This document shows, in pieces, positions 1 through 11,039 of a stretch of 64,000 bases of DNA. The stretch is taken from the NCBI RefSeq assembly GCF_019578655.1, contig NC_063261.1, positions 12,390,216-12,454,215 on the forward strand, read 5' to 3'. Numbering within the stretch: position 1 is the stretch's first letter; each line of letters starts with the position of its first letter. The stretch comes from Ricinus communis (lineage: Eukaryota > Streptophyta > Magnoliopsida > Malpighiales > Euphorbiaceae). A program made the position numbers and the translations under genes. Under the pieces are notes generated by a model. That model searched no databases. It was not told the origin of the DNA and saw only the letters and a program-made list of their open reading frames with translations.

Positions 1-550
1 CTCTTTCAAAAGCATTCTATAATAGATTGGATAAAACACAAATTTCTTCTCTTAATCAATGAGTATTCTTAAATTGGCAGTCTAGTAGAACTCTTCCAAC
101 TTACTATAGCGATTTGATTTAAATATTCTAGAAACTTGATCATTAGGATAAAGTAAGAATGAAAGATCCTGATGACATCACTATGTATAAAGCAGTTGCG
201 GAAAAGTTAAAAATTTACATCTTCTTTAATAGACTTAATATTAAGTTTGAACAAGTGAGAGGAGAAATCCTACGAGTGTATCCGAGTTTGGACCTTAAAC
301 GAATATATGCATATGTTCACCGAGAAGCAAATCGAAAAAAATATTGACTGGTGAACATACTTTTTTAGAGTCAACTGCATTGCTTGCCAAAAGAAATAAC
401 ACATCTGCTTGGCAAAATACAACTCGGAGCTTTGATATTGGTAATAAATATACCAATTCAACAAAGTAATGTACACATTATGGTCTAACATGATATACTC
501 AAAGCAGATGTTATGACCCAATTGAATATCCTTAATGGTGGGATTCTTCT
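1..550 (+). pseudogene. Copia-1 gag fragment
   Basis: The clearest stretch is 159-347, which encodes a typical plant copia gag segment: a KDPDD start followed by FEQVRGEIL and YAYVHREANR. In the family this is the conserved block before the zinc knuckle of the capsid protein. Upstream, 60-158 stays in the same frame with two stops. Downstream the frame shifts several times. Just before the inserted LTR, a + frame reads WWDSS, matching the common WWD motif of this family, and it resumes after the LTR as KAPK. It cannot make a functional protein. Confidence 0.8.
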
Positions 551-2877
551 TATGATACCTTTAAAGGATGTCAGGTATACATTGTATGCAAATGACTAAT
601 ACATAATATGTCCCTTAACTATTAACTTTTAACTCACAAATTAATATGTATAACAAAATTATTTATATGAGTCATACATATCACACACCAAAAAGCTCAC
701 AACATCAAATAGTACACTCTTTTTTTTTTATATACACATAAAATACACCAATTTTATACATGATAATAAAATTAATTAGACATGTCACGTTCAAGAAAAA
801 CTTAGGGCGACCTCTTACTGACCTACCTGACACAATGCTAGTGCGACTGATGCAAATGTTTCATCAAGGCCAATTATAATTCTTCTAATCCTGAAAAAAA
901 AATAATGCAGAGGAGTGAGCCTGCAACTCAACAAAAGAATAACATAATTTCCTATGAAAAATAACATAATCAAACATGTAGTATTATCAAGGATCAAACC
1001 ATTCGATATTTAATTATGACTTTATAGTGTGTATATGAACATTGTTATAGTATTTTCTTTAAGACAACAATGAACTTGTGAATTATATTTAATTCCATAA
1101 TTATTATTTTTTTATTTTCATGAATCCCCATACGCATACAACCAACTATAATCTTGTGGGAAGTTCCATATCGCACACAGTCTTACCTCATTCACAAGTA
1201 CCATTGCGTCCTTACATTCATCCAACCATAATTCTTATATTTATATATATCATATACTACTCCATTTAAACAATTAACATCTCTACAATATATAAGAAAC
1301 CATAATATACCTATGATATACCAAAAATATACTATATTTCGGCATGACAGATTTAATAGTGTACATTCAAAAGTACACCAAAAATTCCACATTAGAAATT
1401 CCAAAACCATATTCTCTAGATCAGTAATACTATAAGTCTAGATTAATTTGAAACTTATTTTACATCAATGGATGTGTATAGAAAGAGAAACATCAAAATC
1501 AATCCACCATAGTCAAGTTGTCAATAAAATTGAGCAACAGAAAGTATAATCCAAATTGGCCATCAAAACAGTAAAATCAAGCTTCCTCTATTTCTATAAC
1601 ATTTGTAAGTTACATCTCCAATTTTCTATAGCAATAAGTATCACTCCATTTGGAATTATAAGACTCTAGATATCGCTAAATCAAATATATTGTTCACATT
1701 ATAACAGGACACCTGAATTTACCAATCAACATTCATATGTATAATCTCATTTCGAAAACAATCGCCCATCAATACTATAATTAAAAAAAATCACCATAAA
1801 TAAAAATTAGCATCTATTAATATATTATATACATTTTTCTTAATCAATCAATTTAACAAATAAATATTTATTTTGTGTTATAATCACATAGAATATTAAG
1901 TTACTCACTTACCTTTGTTGCTCCCTTTCCTTTGCTTGTATTTACTTGGGTGTCACTCTCATTCCAAATTGGTTTAGCTGAAATAGATCATAATTCACTT
2001 ATTTTTAAACACCCAAAAATAATAGAATTTCATCTAGCATGATAACATCACTAAACTATCTAAATATATGTGACTGCCAACTATGACAGAATTAATAGGG
2101 TGAATTTAAAAATCCACCAAAACTTCTATACAACAAATTTCATGATGAAACTTTCTAGATCACTAAATTTATGTGTCTAATATAATTTAAAACTGATTTT
2201 ATTTCAGTTGGAGGTGTATATAGAAATATACCTATAAAATAATCTACCTTACTCAGACCAAAGGTGGAAACTGAACAATAAAATATTTTCTCTTATTATA
2301 CTAACATAGAGCCTGATTCAGATCGAGCTAAATAAAGAAAAGTTTTAGATAACTCTTCAGAGTTTCTATATCATCAAAGAACACTCGATTTAAAACTTCC
2401 TAGCTGAAGATATGATCAAAATAATAAGACTGAAAAATTGGATCTTTAGAACTCGAATTCTATGTCTTCTAAACCCTAACTCAATTCAACAAAATATTAA
2501 AATTACTTACCAAGTAATCCTCTAAAGCCTTTGTAGATGAAGATTAAGATCTAAAATGAATTCTAAACTTTCAAATTCTACTTAAAAATTCAGTTTTTAT
2601 TTTTTTGAAGAAGAAGAAGAAGGAAGAAGAACTACCACCCTTTCTTTCTTCTTCCTCTTTTCTATCGTATTTTTTAGGTTTAATTAACCCCTTTGTTTTA
2701 CCATTAATCAATTTAATCCCTTAACTTTTTAATTCTTATTATGTACTTAATTGTAACATTTATAATGTTCTTCTATTTAACATTAGCATTAATACCACAC
2801 ATATCTCATGTATTTCTCATATCTATATGATATACATGTTATAAAAATAAATGCAAATGTATTAGGTGGGCATTACA
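551..2877 (-). mobile_element. Solo LTR-like insertion in Copia-1 (antisense)
   Basis: The block is flanked by CTTCT on both sides (546-550 and 2878-2882), and removing it rejoins the Copia-1 gag frame, so it is a real insertion. Its right end is GGGCATTACA. Read on the - strand it therefore begins TGTAATGCCC, an LTR-type start similar to the other LTRs in this window. The left end is TATGATACC, so the expected terminal CA of the sense strand has become TA. No PBS, PPT or coding region is present. Two related stretches (about 1310-1560 and 2040-2290) suggest an old internal duplication. It holds no credible gene. A solo LTR is the best call; another TSD-making element is possible. Confidence 0.7.
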
Positions 2878-4168
2878 CTTCTAAAGCCCCGAAATGAAAG
2901 TCTAAAAACTGTATCAGTATCAACAGTTGTAGCTGAGCAACCTTTCTTGCTAGAGGTTGCTACCTTACACATATCTTTAGAATTACGAGGTAAATCATTT
3001 TATAATTCTGCTACTATTAGGTCGTATGCATGGATTATTGATTCTAGATCAATTGATCATAATTTTTTAACACACTTACCATTAGAGCAATCTATTGTGT
3101 CTATAGCCAATGGTACAGAAAACTAGTGTTACTGGTAAAAGGCCATTTTCTCTTAATAAACAAATTTAGAATCTGTTCTAATTGTGCATTCTCTAATTTC
3201 AATTTAATGTCTATATCTCAACTAACCACCTCTTTGAATTGTGTACTAATTTTTTGGTATGATTATTGTATTTTGAAGGGAATGATTGGTTGTGGTACTA
3301 GAAAAGGAAAGCTCTATTAAGTGCATTGACCGAGTTAATTTGGGGAATTTGATATCCTCAAGTATAGAAAATACAATTTGGTTATGGTATAAGCATCTTG
3401 GACATGCCTCATTTGGATATTTAAAATATTTATTTCGTATATTGTTTTAAAAAATATCTACTTTGAACTTTAAATATGAAATGTATGGACTAGCAAAAAG
3501 CCATCGGTCTCTTTTCTGATAAGTTTAAATAAAAGTTCAGCACCATTTAATTATACACTCTGATGTTTGGAGACCTGCAAAGGTGCTGACCTGAAATGGA
3601 GCTCGGTGGTTTGTTTTCTTTATTGATAATTATAATAATATGACATAAATATGCTTGATGAAAAGTAAGCAGGATGTTTACTTATTATTCAAGAAATTTA
3701 TTTGATGGTGCAAACTCAATATAAAACTTCAATTCAAGTACTTTGGACAGATAGTGGAGGTGAATTCATTAATCATGAACTCACGCAGTTCCTCTATTAA
3801 CATGGCACAATCCATCAAACCACATGTCCTTATTCTCCCTAACAAAATAGGATTGCAGAAAGAAAAATTGACATATCTTAGAAATGATACGAGCTATACT
3901 ATCTGAAGCCAATATGCCTCCAATATTAGGGAGAAACTTTGTCCTCAACCACTTACCTTACAAACTGAATTCCATCTCGTACACTAGACTTTCATACACC
4001 ACTTGATACATTAAATAGAAGCCTTACCTCATCATCATCATCATCGAACTTACCTTTTAATGTCTTTGGTTGCACTACCTTTGTTCACCTATCTCACCAT
4101 ACACACCACAAACTTCAACCTTGTGCTATTTGATGTATCTTTATTTTTGCACATCAAGCACTACAACA
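2878..4168 (+). pseudogene. Copia-1 pol fragment (protease and integrase)
   Basis: Near 3031 the frame reads AWIIDSRSIDHNF, the copia aspartic protease site. The usual DSG triad has become DSR, so the protease would be inactive. A SISQLTTSLNC block follows near 3210. Around 3375-3510 comes the pre-integrase motif (LWYKHLGHASF, later LAKSH). From 3545 the integrase core appears in mixed frames: HSDVW, then a block matching NGGEF, then QNGIAERK near 3840. It ends at about 4165 in a block resembling the CIFIGY region. Multiple stops and frameshifts make it dead. RT and RNase H are absent. Confidence 0.8.
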
Positions 4169-6333
4169 TGTGAAGTTCATCTAGCTCTAGCCTATTTTTG
4201 TTAAGCCCAATTTGTATTTGTATTGTTAGCCTAAGTTAACTATTCAGTTATGTATAAAAAACCCACCTAGTCTAGCATAATTACGAATTATGCTTTAATT
4301 ACCAAGTTTTTAACCTAAATGGGCTACATCTTACATGCCAAAGCCTATTTTAATGATCTTATTATAAGTGAATTGATTAATTAACTAAGCATGGCAAAGT
4401 TCACTAAGTCTAATTGGATTTTAATTTTAGCCCAAACTTACCAATATGTTAATCTAAATAGACCACAATTTTCATATCAAAGTCCAAGTCTTAAGGTGTA
4501 AGTCTATATGTCCAATTTCATTGACAATCATATAGTTAGTTATATAATAACAATGGAAAAAATTATTGGCTCTCTCTAATGAAATGGTGGTTGTTGCTAT
4601 TTGCTCCAATAACGAATCATTGGTTTAACTGAATAACTTCACATTGTGAAATTGGAATCCTTAAATTGGTTAATAGCATTATATTTCATTCTGCCGGTGA
4701 TCTTTGCAAATAAACTGTCCCAAGCTAATTATTATGAAGAATAAAGGTTAGTTAGCTGAAAGATGGTTATCAGTTCAAGGATGCAAATGGTGTCAAGCAA
4801 AATAAAGTAGAAAAAAAGCAAGATAAAGAAAGCGGTAAAACTTACAATCCTTCCTACAACTAATAAATTTAAGAAAAATGACTAAACCAAGTCAAAATTG
4901 GCAAAAATTAGCAAAAGGGTTCAAAAATTCATAAATTATGGTGATTTGGAACGAACAATCGATTGATGATATCACAGAGCTGATCGGTTCTATGCATAGC
5001 CAATTGGTGACAACACTAAGCCGATCGACTCTAGGTTCATGTTCTAAGACGATTTCGGTTTAATTTAATGCTTGACCTCTCAAAACTCGATATACATGCA
5101 TAGAGACACATCAAAAAAAGGTTAATATATATAAAAGGCAAGAAAATGACATGCAAAGTAATAAAATTTGAGACAAGAATGCATCAAAACATATAAGACA
5201 GTTACAATAATCAAATCCTTAACCATGAAAACTTTAGAGAAATTTAATTAATCATGTATATGATACAAAACTTAATTTAATCATGTATATGATACAAAAC
5301 TTATCTAATTCATGAATTATCATTAGAGGAAAATAAAACTAGCATATTGGACCTTTCATATGATCCTTAAATTTTAAAAACCCAAGATCATGATGTTATC
5401 TGATTTAAAACCTAAGAAGTATGCATGAGATATGAATATATTCATTCATAAAAAAAGCTAATACAAAGCATGCTAATCATAAAAGAAACATAATCATGAT
5501 ACAATTAAAAATTTGAAAAGAAATTAAGAAAAGGGGTAGAGATATGACGATGATGCGATTTGAAACCTTTAGGTTGTCACCGTATTATGCAGATCCTCGA
5601 ATCTCAAGTGACAAGCAGAAGATTGAATCAAATATTAGGTAAGAATCGAGAGTATTTAGGGTATGTGTTTTGATTTGAAAGTGTGATGATATGCCTTATA
5701 CTTATGCCGTTTTTGTTGGAAGTTGTAAAATAAATTGTCTATTGCTCTTAGTTGCTGAGAATTGCCAATCCAAAGCTTAAGGCCTCTCTTTCTATTTATA
5801 GAAGAATAAATTTAGAAAATCCTAAGTCTTTTTTATATACATTCTCAGCTATTGATAATATCCATAGTTAAAAATAGTTATTTTGGACTTATCGGGGTGT
5901 TTTATCGATAAATACCAAATCATTAAAAATTATTTAAAATATTTGAATTTTTATCAATAAGAGATTCTAGAAATTAACTTTTCACTAATTTTAGCATCTT
6001 AAATAAAAAAATAATTTAAAACAATATCCGATTTTAGATTCAGAATCAATCGAGACTATGTATGGCCAATCAGCTTTACACAGAGCTGACCGGTTCTATA
6101 CTAAGCCGATTGGCTTTATATACAGCCGATTTGGCTGTATGAAGAGCTGAATGGCTCATGGGGCCAATTTTTTTTTGAAAAGATCTACTTTTTAGTCTCT
6201 ACAATTTCAAAATCCGCAATGTTCTAATCAATTATTCACAACCCTAATTGGGGTTTGACCATCCTCAATCGTTCTCATTATCAAGTTCTCCATAATTTCT
6301 TCGATATCTAGATTCGAAAAATATTTGTTGACA
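4169..6333 (+). repeat. Repeat X, copy A (non-coding, palindrome-bearing)
   Basis: This segment aligns by eye along its length with 17742-17832 plus 27332-29319, so it is a dispersed repeat of about 2.1 kb. Shared landmarks are the opening with 'aagccca' and 'acctagtctag', two clusters of short imperfect palindromes (4977-5030 and 6064-6158), and a close with 'ttctcc..aattt.ttcgatat'. It has no coding potential, PBS or PPT. It begins just after ACAACA and ends near TTGACA, compatible with a solo LTR, but I find no clean target duplication. A 31-bp direct duplication lies at about 5247-5308. Ends are approximate and orientation is arbitrary. Confidence 0.7.
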
Positions 6334-7345
6334 AAAAATATTTCAAAGATATCCTAAAATTTGAAAGAAAAGTTTAAAAAACTCTAGATTTGATAAACAA
6401 AAGTGAGAAATATAGTTATTTCTGATATTTTTTCAAAAGACTAAGGTAGAATAAGAAACATAAATAAATTAGTATAGAAGGGTCTTTTTATTGTTTAAAG
6501 TGTGCATAAACCTAATCATAGACTATAGTTCATAAATTCATTTTATTTTATGTGTAAATTTTACTGCCATGTGGCAACATATCAAATTGCCACGTCATGG
6601 GCAGCAGGAAATTTCTGTTAATTAAGCAGCAAAAAAATTGTCTGACTTGTGTTAGGGCCTTTATGTTGATTAAAAAAATAATCAAGGTCATTTTTTATAA
6701 TTGTTTCTTTAAAAGAAAGAGCAATTACATTCTACCACGAGGGTATATCATATCAAAAACTTTTACGATAGTTGGGCTCTTGATATGATACATTTATGTA
6801 TTGGTACATTACTAGGTTATCAGGTCATCAACAGGTAAACAAATTTTTATATGTATTTCATTTTAAATGAAATTTCACTTTTTTTTTTATAATTTTTATG
6901 TATGTTTGGAAGAGAATAAAAAGAAAAGTAGAATTAATATAACAAACTATAATTAAGAAAATAATATAAGTGACATAAAAAAAGGAATTATATAAAAAAT
7001 GGATCAATAATTCTATTTAATCAATTTTAAATACTTATTTTTTATATTTTCATTTAGGTGGATTTATTAAAATATAAAACTATGATTAATTATCAGTTTG
7101 AAATAACATTAACGTGAATCAATAAATTACTTTTTTTTAGTATGATATGAGTATTTCTATTAGATTTATATAGTTTAAACCCATTTATGATTATTTTATA
7201 CTTCCACTTAAATTAGGTTAATTTGATTAAAACTTCATATACATCGTTTCAATTTATGAGTTGTGTTTCAATTTTAATTAAGGTTATGTTTAATCAGCTT
7301 TGAACTCTAAACATATTTGCTTGTCTCTTAAAAGATATAAGCAAA
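6334..7345. other. AT-rich spacer without a recognisable gene
   Basis: I see only AT-rich sequence here. One structure stands out: an inverted repeat at 6565-6577 and 6587-6603 (TGCCATGTGGCAA against TTGCCACGTCATGGGCA). The short open frame at 6597-6788 shows no recognisable motif. Confidence 0.5.
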
Positions 7346-7905
7346 TACTACAAAAAAATAAGAGAGTCAGTGATAGACTAATTCGTCGGTACAGGGCATA
7401 AATCCATCGGTAATTCACTTTAGCGATGGACTTACTACGAAAATATTCCATTGGTAATGTGATCCTTACTAATCATTTACCGATGGATATTTAGGGTTCG
7501 TCACTAAGATAGCGATAGAGATATCAATGGAATTGTACCGCTAGATGGTGGGAAGGACTTGAAGACCATTTAAATATGGACGTGAATCCCTAGCTAATTT
7601 AGCAAGGGACAGACTCTAGCTACATCCTTGCCATTTAGTGACGGGGTACCAATCTTTGCTAAGGTCATGAAGATAGCAAAGAACAATTCATTCCTAAGTC
7701 TTGGTACTTACAACAACGAATTTGTAATTTGTTGCTAAAATGCAATGGAAATTCTCTCACTTGGCTTTACTATTAGTATTTGTCACTAATGTTTTTATTA
7801 AAAGAATAAAATTAATTTGTTTTTGTCGCTAATCCGTCACTACTCGGATAATTCTTCAGAATACTATTACTAATTTGAGTAGCATACTATATTCCATAAG
7901 GAAGC
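7346..7905 (-). repeat. CACTA left terminal and subterminal region
   Basis: The terminal motif at 7346 is followed by repeated subterminal words on both strands: CCATCGGTAA near 7402, CCATTGGTAA near 7450, ACCGATGGA near 7481, TTTGTCGCTAATCCGTCACTA near 7825. In CACTA elements such clusters are binding sites for the TnpA-like protein. Copia-2 is inserted at 7906. Confidence 0.6.
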
Positions 7906-9037
7906 TGTTGACCAAAGATGCAATTTATCTCTATTTTGATCCTAACAACCAAATTGATTATCTCTAACATCATATGGCTGAGTGTTTATGTGACAGAGCA
8001 CCAAAGGAATCAAGCTTATCCTAAACATTCTTAAGTCTTGAAGCAAGTATTGCAAAAAGACTCCAAAAGTGTGAGGGCGCTTCCAAGGCGCGGGAGCACT
8101 TTTTATATGACCAAAATTTACAAGATGTTGAAAAATCCACCTCATAGCAAGCCAATTGCCTCATGACACCTGGCAGTCAAAGTGTCAAAACTTCAAGAAG
8201 TGCAAGGGCACCTCACTTTAGGCATTAAGACAAAAACTGGCAGAAGATAGTGCGAGGGTGCTTCTAGGCACGAACAAGGCAAGCATGATGGCGGTTTTTG
8301 CAATTAATGCAATGTCAGTAACCATTGAAAAATTAAACACCTTATCAGTGCCATGTGGCTAGAGCCGTTGGAGCCTCAACGTCTCTTTTCAGAAAGCGTG
8401 GAGCCGCTTTCCATGACCTTATGCAATTTTTGCTAAGTCATCAAATCTTGCAATTAAAGAGTTTTAGCCTCATTATAACGTCTCTGAGGGGTTGGTATGT
8501 GTATAAACACCCCTCTTAAAGACTCTATAACTAAGTGTGTGAATTAGATATACTAAAACTCTTGCAAATTTATTTCTTAACTTTCTACACTCAATTTCTT
8601 TCTTTGTAAAGTGTATTAAGTTGAAACTCTTTGTACAACTAAAACTCAAAAAGGTTGTTGTGTGAGCCTAGGTATTAAAAATATAAGAAATTGATTATTA
8701 AGTAACCATAAATACTTAAGGGTTAAAGGATTTAGTGAAAGATTGATTCACTAAGGAAAGAGGTTTAGTGTGAGCCTTGAAAATACCAAGTTGTTGGATA
8801 AACTTGTAAGATCTAAAGGTTATAATCATTGTCAATATAGTAAAATACTCAAGTGTGATCTTGAGGATTGATGTAGGGAGGTTTATTTCCGAACCACTAT
8901 AAGTCTTTTGTGTCATCTTCTCTAATCCTTTCTCTCTCTACATTAGCCTTAATCTCTTGTGTTTTTGCTTAAAATCATTATCTTCTACAATTTGAGATCA
9001 CCAATTCAACCATCCTTTTTGGTTCCAAGGGATACCA
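7906..9037 (+). repeat. Copia-2 5' LTR
   Basis: It starts TGTTGACC and aligns throughout with 16433-17605. The right end is taken at GGGATACCA, just before the PBS, and is uncertain by a few bases. It carries decayed versions of a GC-rich palindromic unit (8069-8098, 8199-8217, 8250-8272, 8390-8410) that is better preserved in the 3' LTR. Confidence 0.85.
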
Positions 9038-9039
9038 AA

Positions 9040-9052
9040 TGGTATCCGAGCA
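9040..9052 (+). other. Copia-2 primer-binding site
   Basis: TGGTATCCGAGCA lies directly after the 5' LTR. It matches the plant initiator-Met primer site TGGTATCAGAGCA except at two positions, as expected for a minus-strand primer site in a decayed copia element. Confidence 0.8.
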
Positions 9053-9087
9053 AGTTCACTTCTATCAAGCTTAATTGCAAATGTAAA

Positions 9088-10110
9088 GATCATGGAAACC
9101 AATGAAGGAGTCCAACATGTCAAGTCGTTGTAAGATCGTGGCAACCAATGAAGGAGTCCAACATGTCAAGTCATTCTTCAATGGATCTGGCTATGCATTT
9201 TGAAAGTTCCGTATAGAAATCTATTTAAATTTATATGGCACTGAAGTGTGGGACTATATAGTGAAGGAATGGAAAGCTCCTACCAAAATAAAGAATGGTG
9301 AAGAAAGAATCCTTCTTAGAGAAGAATAGGTTAATGCCCACAAGAAATACAACCATAAGAACAAGCAAGCAATGGCTATACTTGTGAGTTGCCTCTCTAG
9401 AGAAGAGTGTGGGAGAGTGCAACATTGTACCACGGCTCATCAAATTTAGACTATCTTGGAGAACTATAATGAAGGCACGAAGCAAATAAAATCAAGGAAG
9501 ATCTAAATGTACATCACCGAATATGAGATATTTAAGATGAAGCCTAATGAGTTTGTCACTGATATGACAAATAGACTTCTCACTATTATCAATAACATGA
9601 GAAAGCTTAGAAAGCACTATGAGCTAGTGGACATTAACAAAAAAAAATGCTTAGGAGCCTTCCTTTGGATAAATATGGTGCTAAAGTGGCTAGCATTGAA
9701 GAAGCAAATGAAGACTTAACGAAGATTCCTACGGATGTCCTTATAAGTAAGCTTCTAACTCATGAGATGTCTCTTATGAGGGATGAAGTTGATAGAGATT
9801 GTAGGAAGAAGAAAGTCTTAGCTCTGAAGGCTAGCACAAGAGCTTAAGATACAATTGATGTCCAAGTGATGATGAGGATCAAGGGGAAGTCCTACGTGAG
9901 AGTGGTGTTATGACGCTCATCACCAAGCATGTCAAGAGGATACTTGAAGTCAAAAGGAGAAGAAGCAACAAGCCATTTATAAGCAAAAAGTCCTTCTCCA
10001 AATCAAAAATAAGAAGGGACAAGAAGGAGGAAATCACTTACTACGCATGTGGAAAGCAGGGCATATCAAACCGGATTGTCCCAAGTACTTGAAGAGGAAG
10101 AAATGAGACA
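9088..10110 (+). pseudogene. Copia-2 gag
   Basis: The frame opens with an EGVQHVKS-like start and continues with a UBN2-type copia gag: SRKI, KMKPNEFVTDM, NRLLTIINNMRKL, and after a frameshift at about 9650 LRSLPLDKYGAKV and LTHEM. A zinc knuckle follows at about 10040-10085. Its first cysteine is Tyr (YYAC for CYAC), and a one-base deletion shifts frame before the His-Cys half (GHIKPDCPKYLKR in the other frame). Stops and frameshifts are spread throughout. A 46-bp tandem duplication covers 9088-9179, at the very start of the coding region. Between 10110 and 11040 only broken gag/pol linker is visible. Confidence 0.85.
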
Positions 10111-11039
10111 AAGAGAAGAACAAGAGTTTGAAGGTTACTTAGGGTGATGCATCTTTGTCCTCCAACAATGAAAGTGAAAGAGAAGAGGAGGCTAATCTTT
10201 GCTTCATGAAACATATGGAAGACTCCTAAGAGGTATGCTCCACTTCTCATTCATGGAACTCTTCTTCTTCTTGTTCATCTTCTCATTCTTTTTGCAATGA
10301 CTTGTTGGATGATAAGGATGATCTCTTATAAAATATGCTTTCAAAATTAAATTTTTACAAAAATAAATTTCTAGCTTGAAAGAAGACCTTAAAACTTCAA
10401 AGAAGGAAATTGACTCCTTAAAAACTTTCACTGATGACTTAAGAAAATTATTGGATGATGTCTAAAAAGAAATTTTTTTTAAAGAAAACAATTCTTTGAA
10501 AAATAAAGTTGAAGAGCTTAGGAACTCAATTTTAAAATTTCACAAAGGGAAAGAGTCTCTTGACACACTAGTTGTGTCTCAAAGACCTCCCCTTGTAAGA
10601 CATGGACTTAGGTTCTAAGGAGCTTTATCATCCTCATCTCATAAAACAATATTTGTCAAAGTCACTCAATCACAAACATTTGGGAGAAACTTAAATGGAG
10701 TTTCAAAGAGCAATACACACCCTAGACCTTTCAGTCAAAAGAAAGGGAAAGACACACATGTCCTAAGGCTAAGCTAAGAGGAACAAAATATGCATTCATA
10801 TATAGAAACACAAATGTTGATAAACCTTGTTCATGCATGTATAAAGGTAATCATATAGGGTCCAAGCCTCAAGCAAAATTGATAAGAAGACTAATTCAAA
10901 TTCCATTAAGAATTCTAAGGTCACTTGCCATTATTGCATGAGAATGGACACATCAATGTGAAATGCAAAATAAGGAAAATGCACATTTTCATGAATGAAT
11001 TTTTGAATGCTAACCCCAAAGGACCCAACCTTGTTTGGG

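Larger units (their letters stand above)
1..4168 (+). mobile_element. Copia-1: partial, decayed Ty1/copia retrotransposon
   Basis: The reading frames give, in order, a copia gag, a protease, a GAG-pre-integrase segment and an integrase core, all broken by stops and frameshifts. The 5' part lies outside the window. The integrase region ends abruptly near 4168, where repeat X begins, so RT and RNase H are missing. A solo LTR (551-2877) interrupts it. Deleting that LTR and one CTTCT copy restores a continuous gag frame across the junction. The family assignment is secure; the lineage inside copia is not. Confidence 0.85.
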
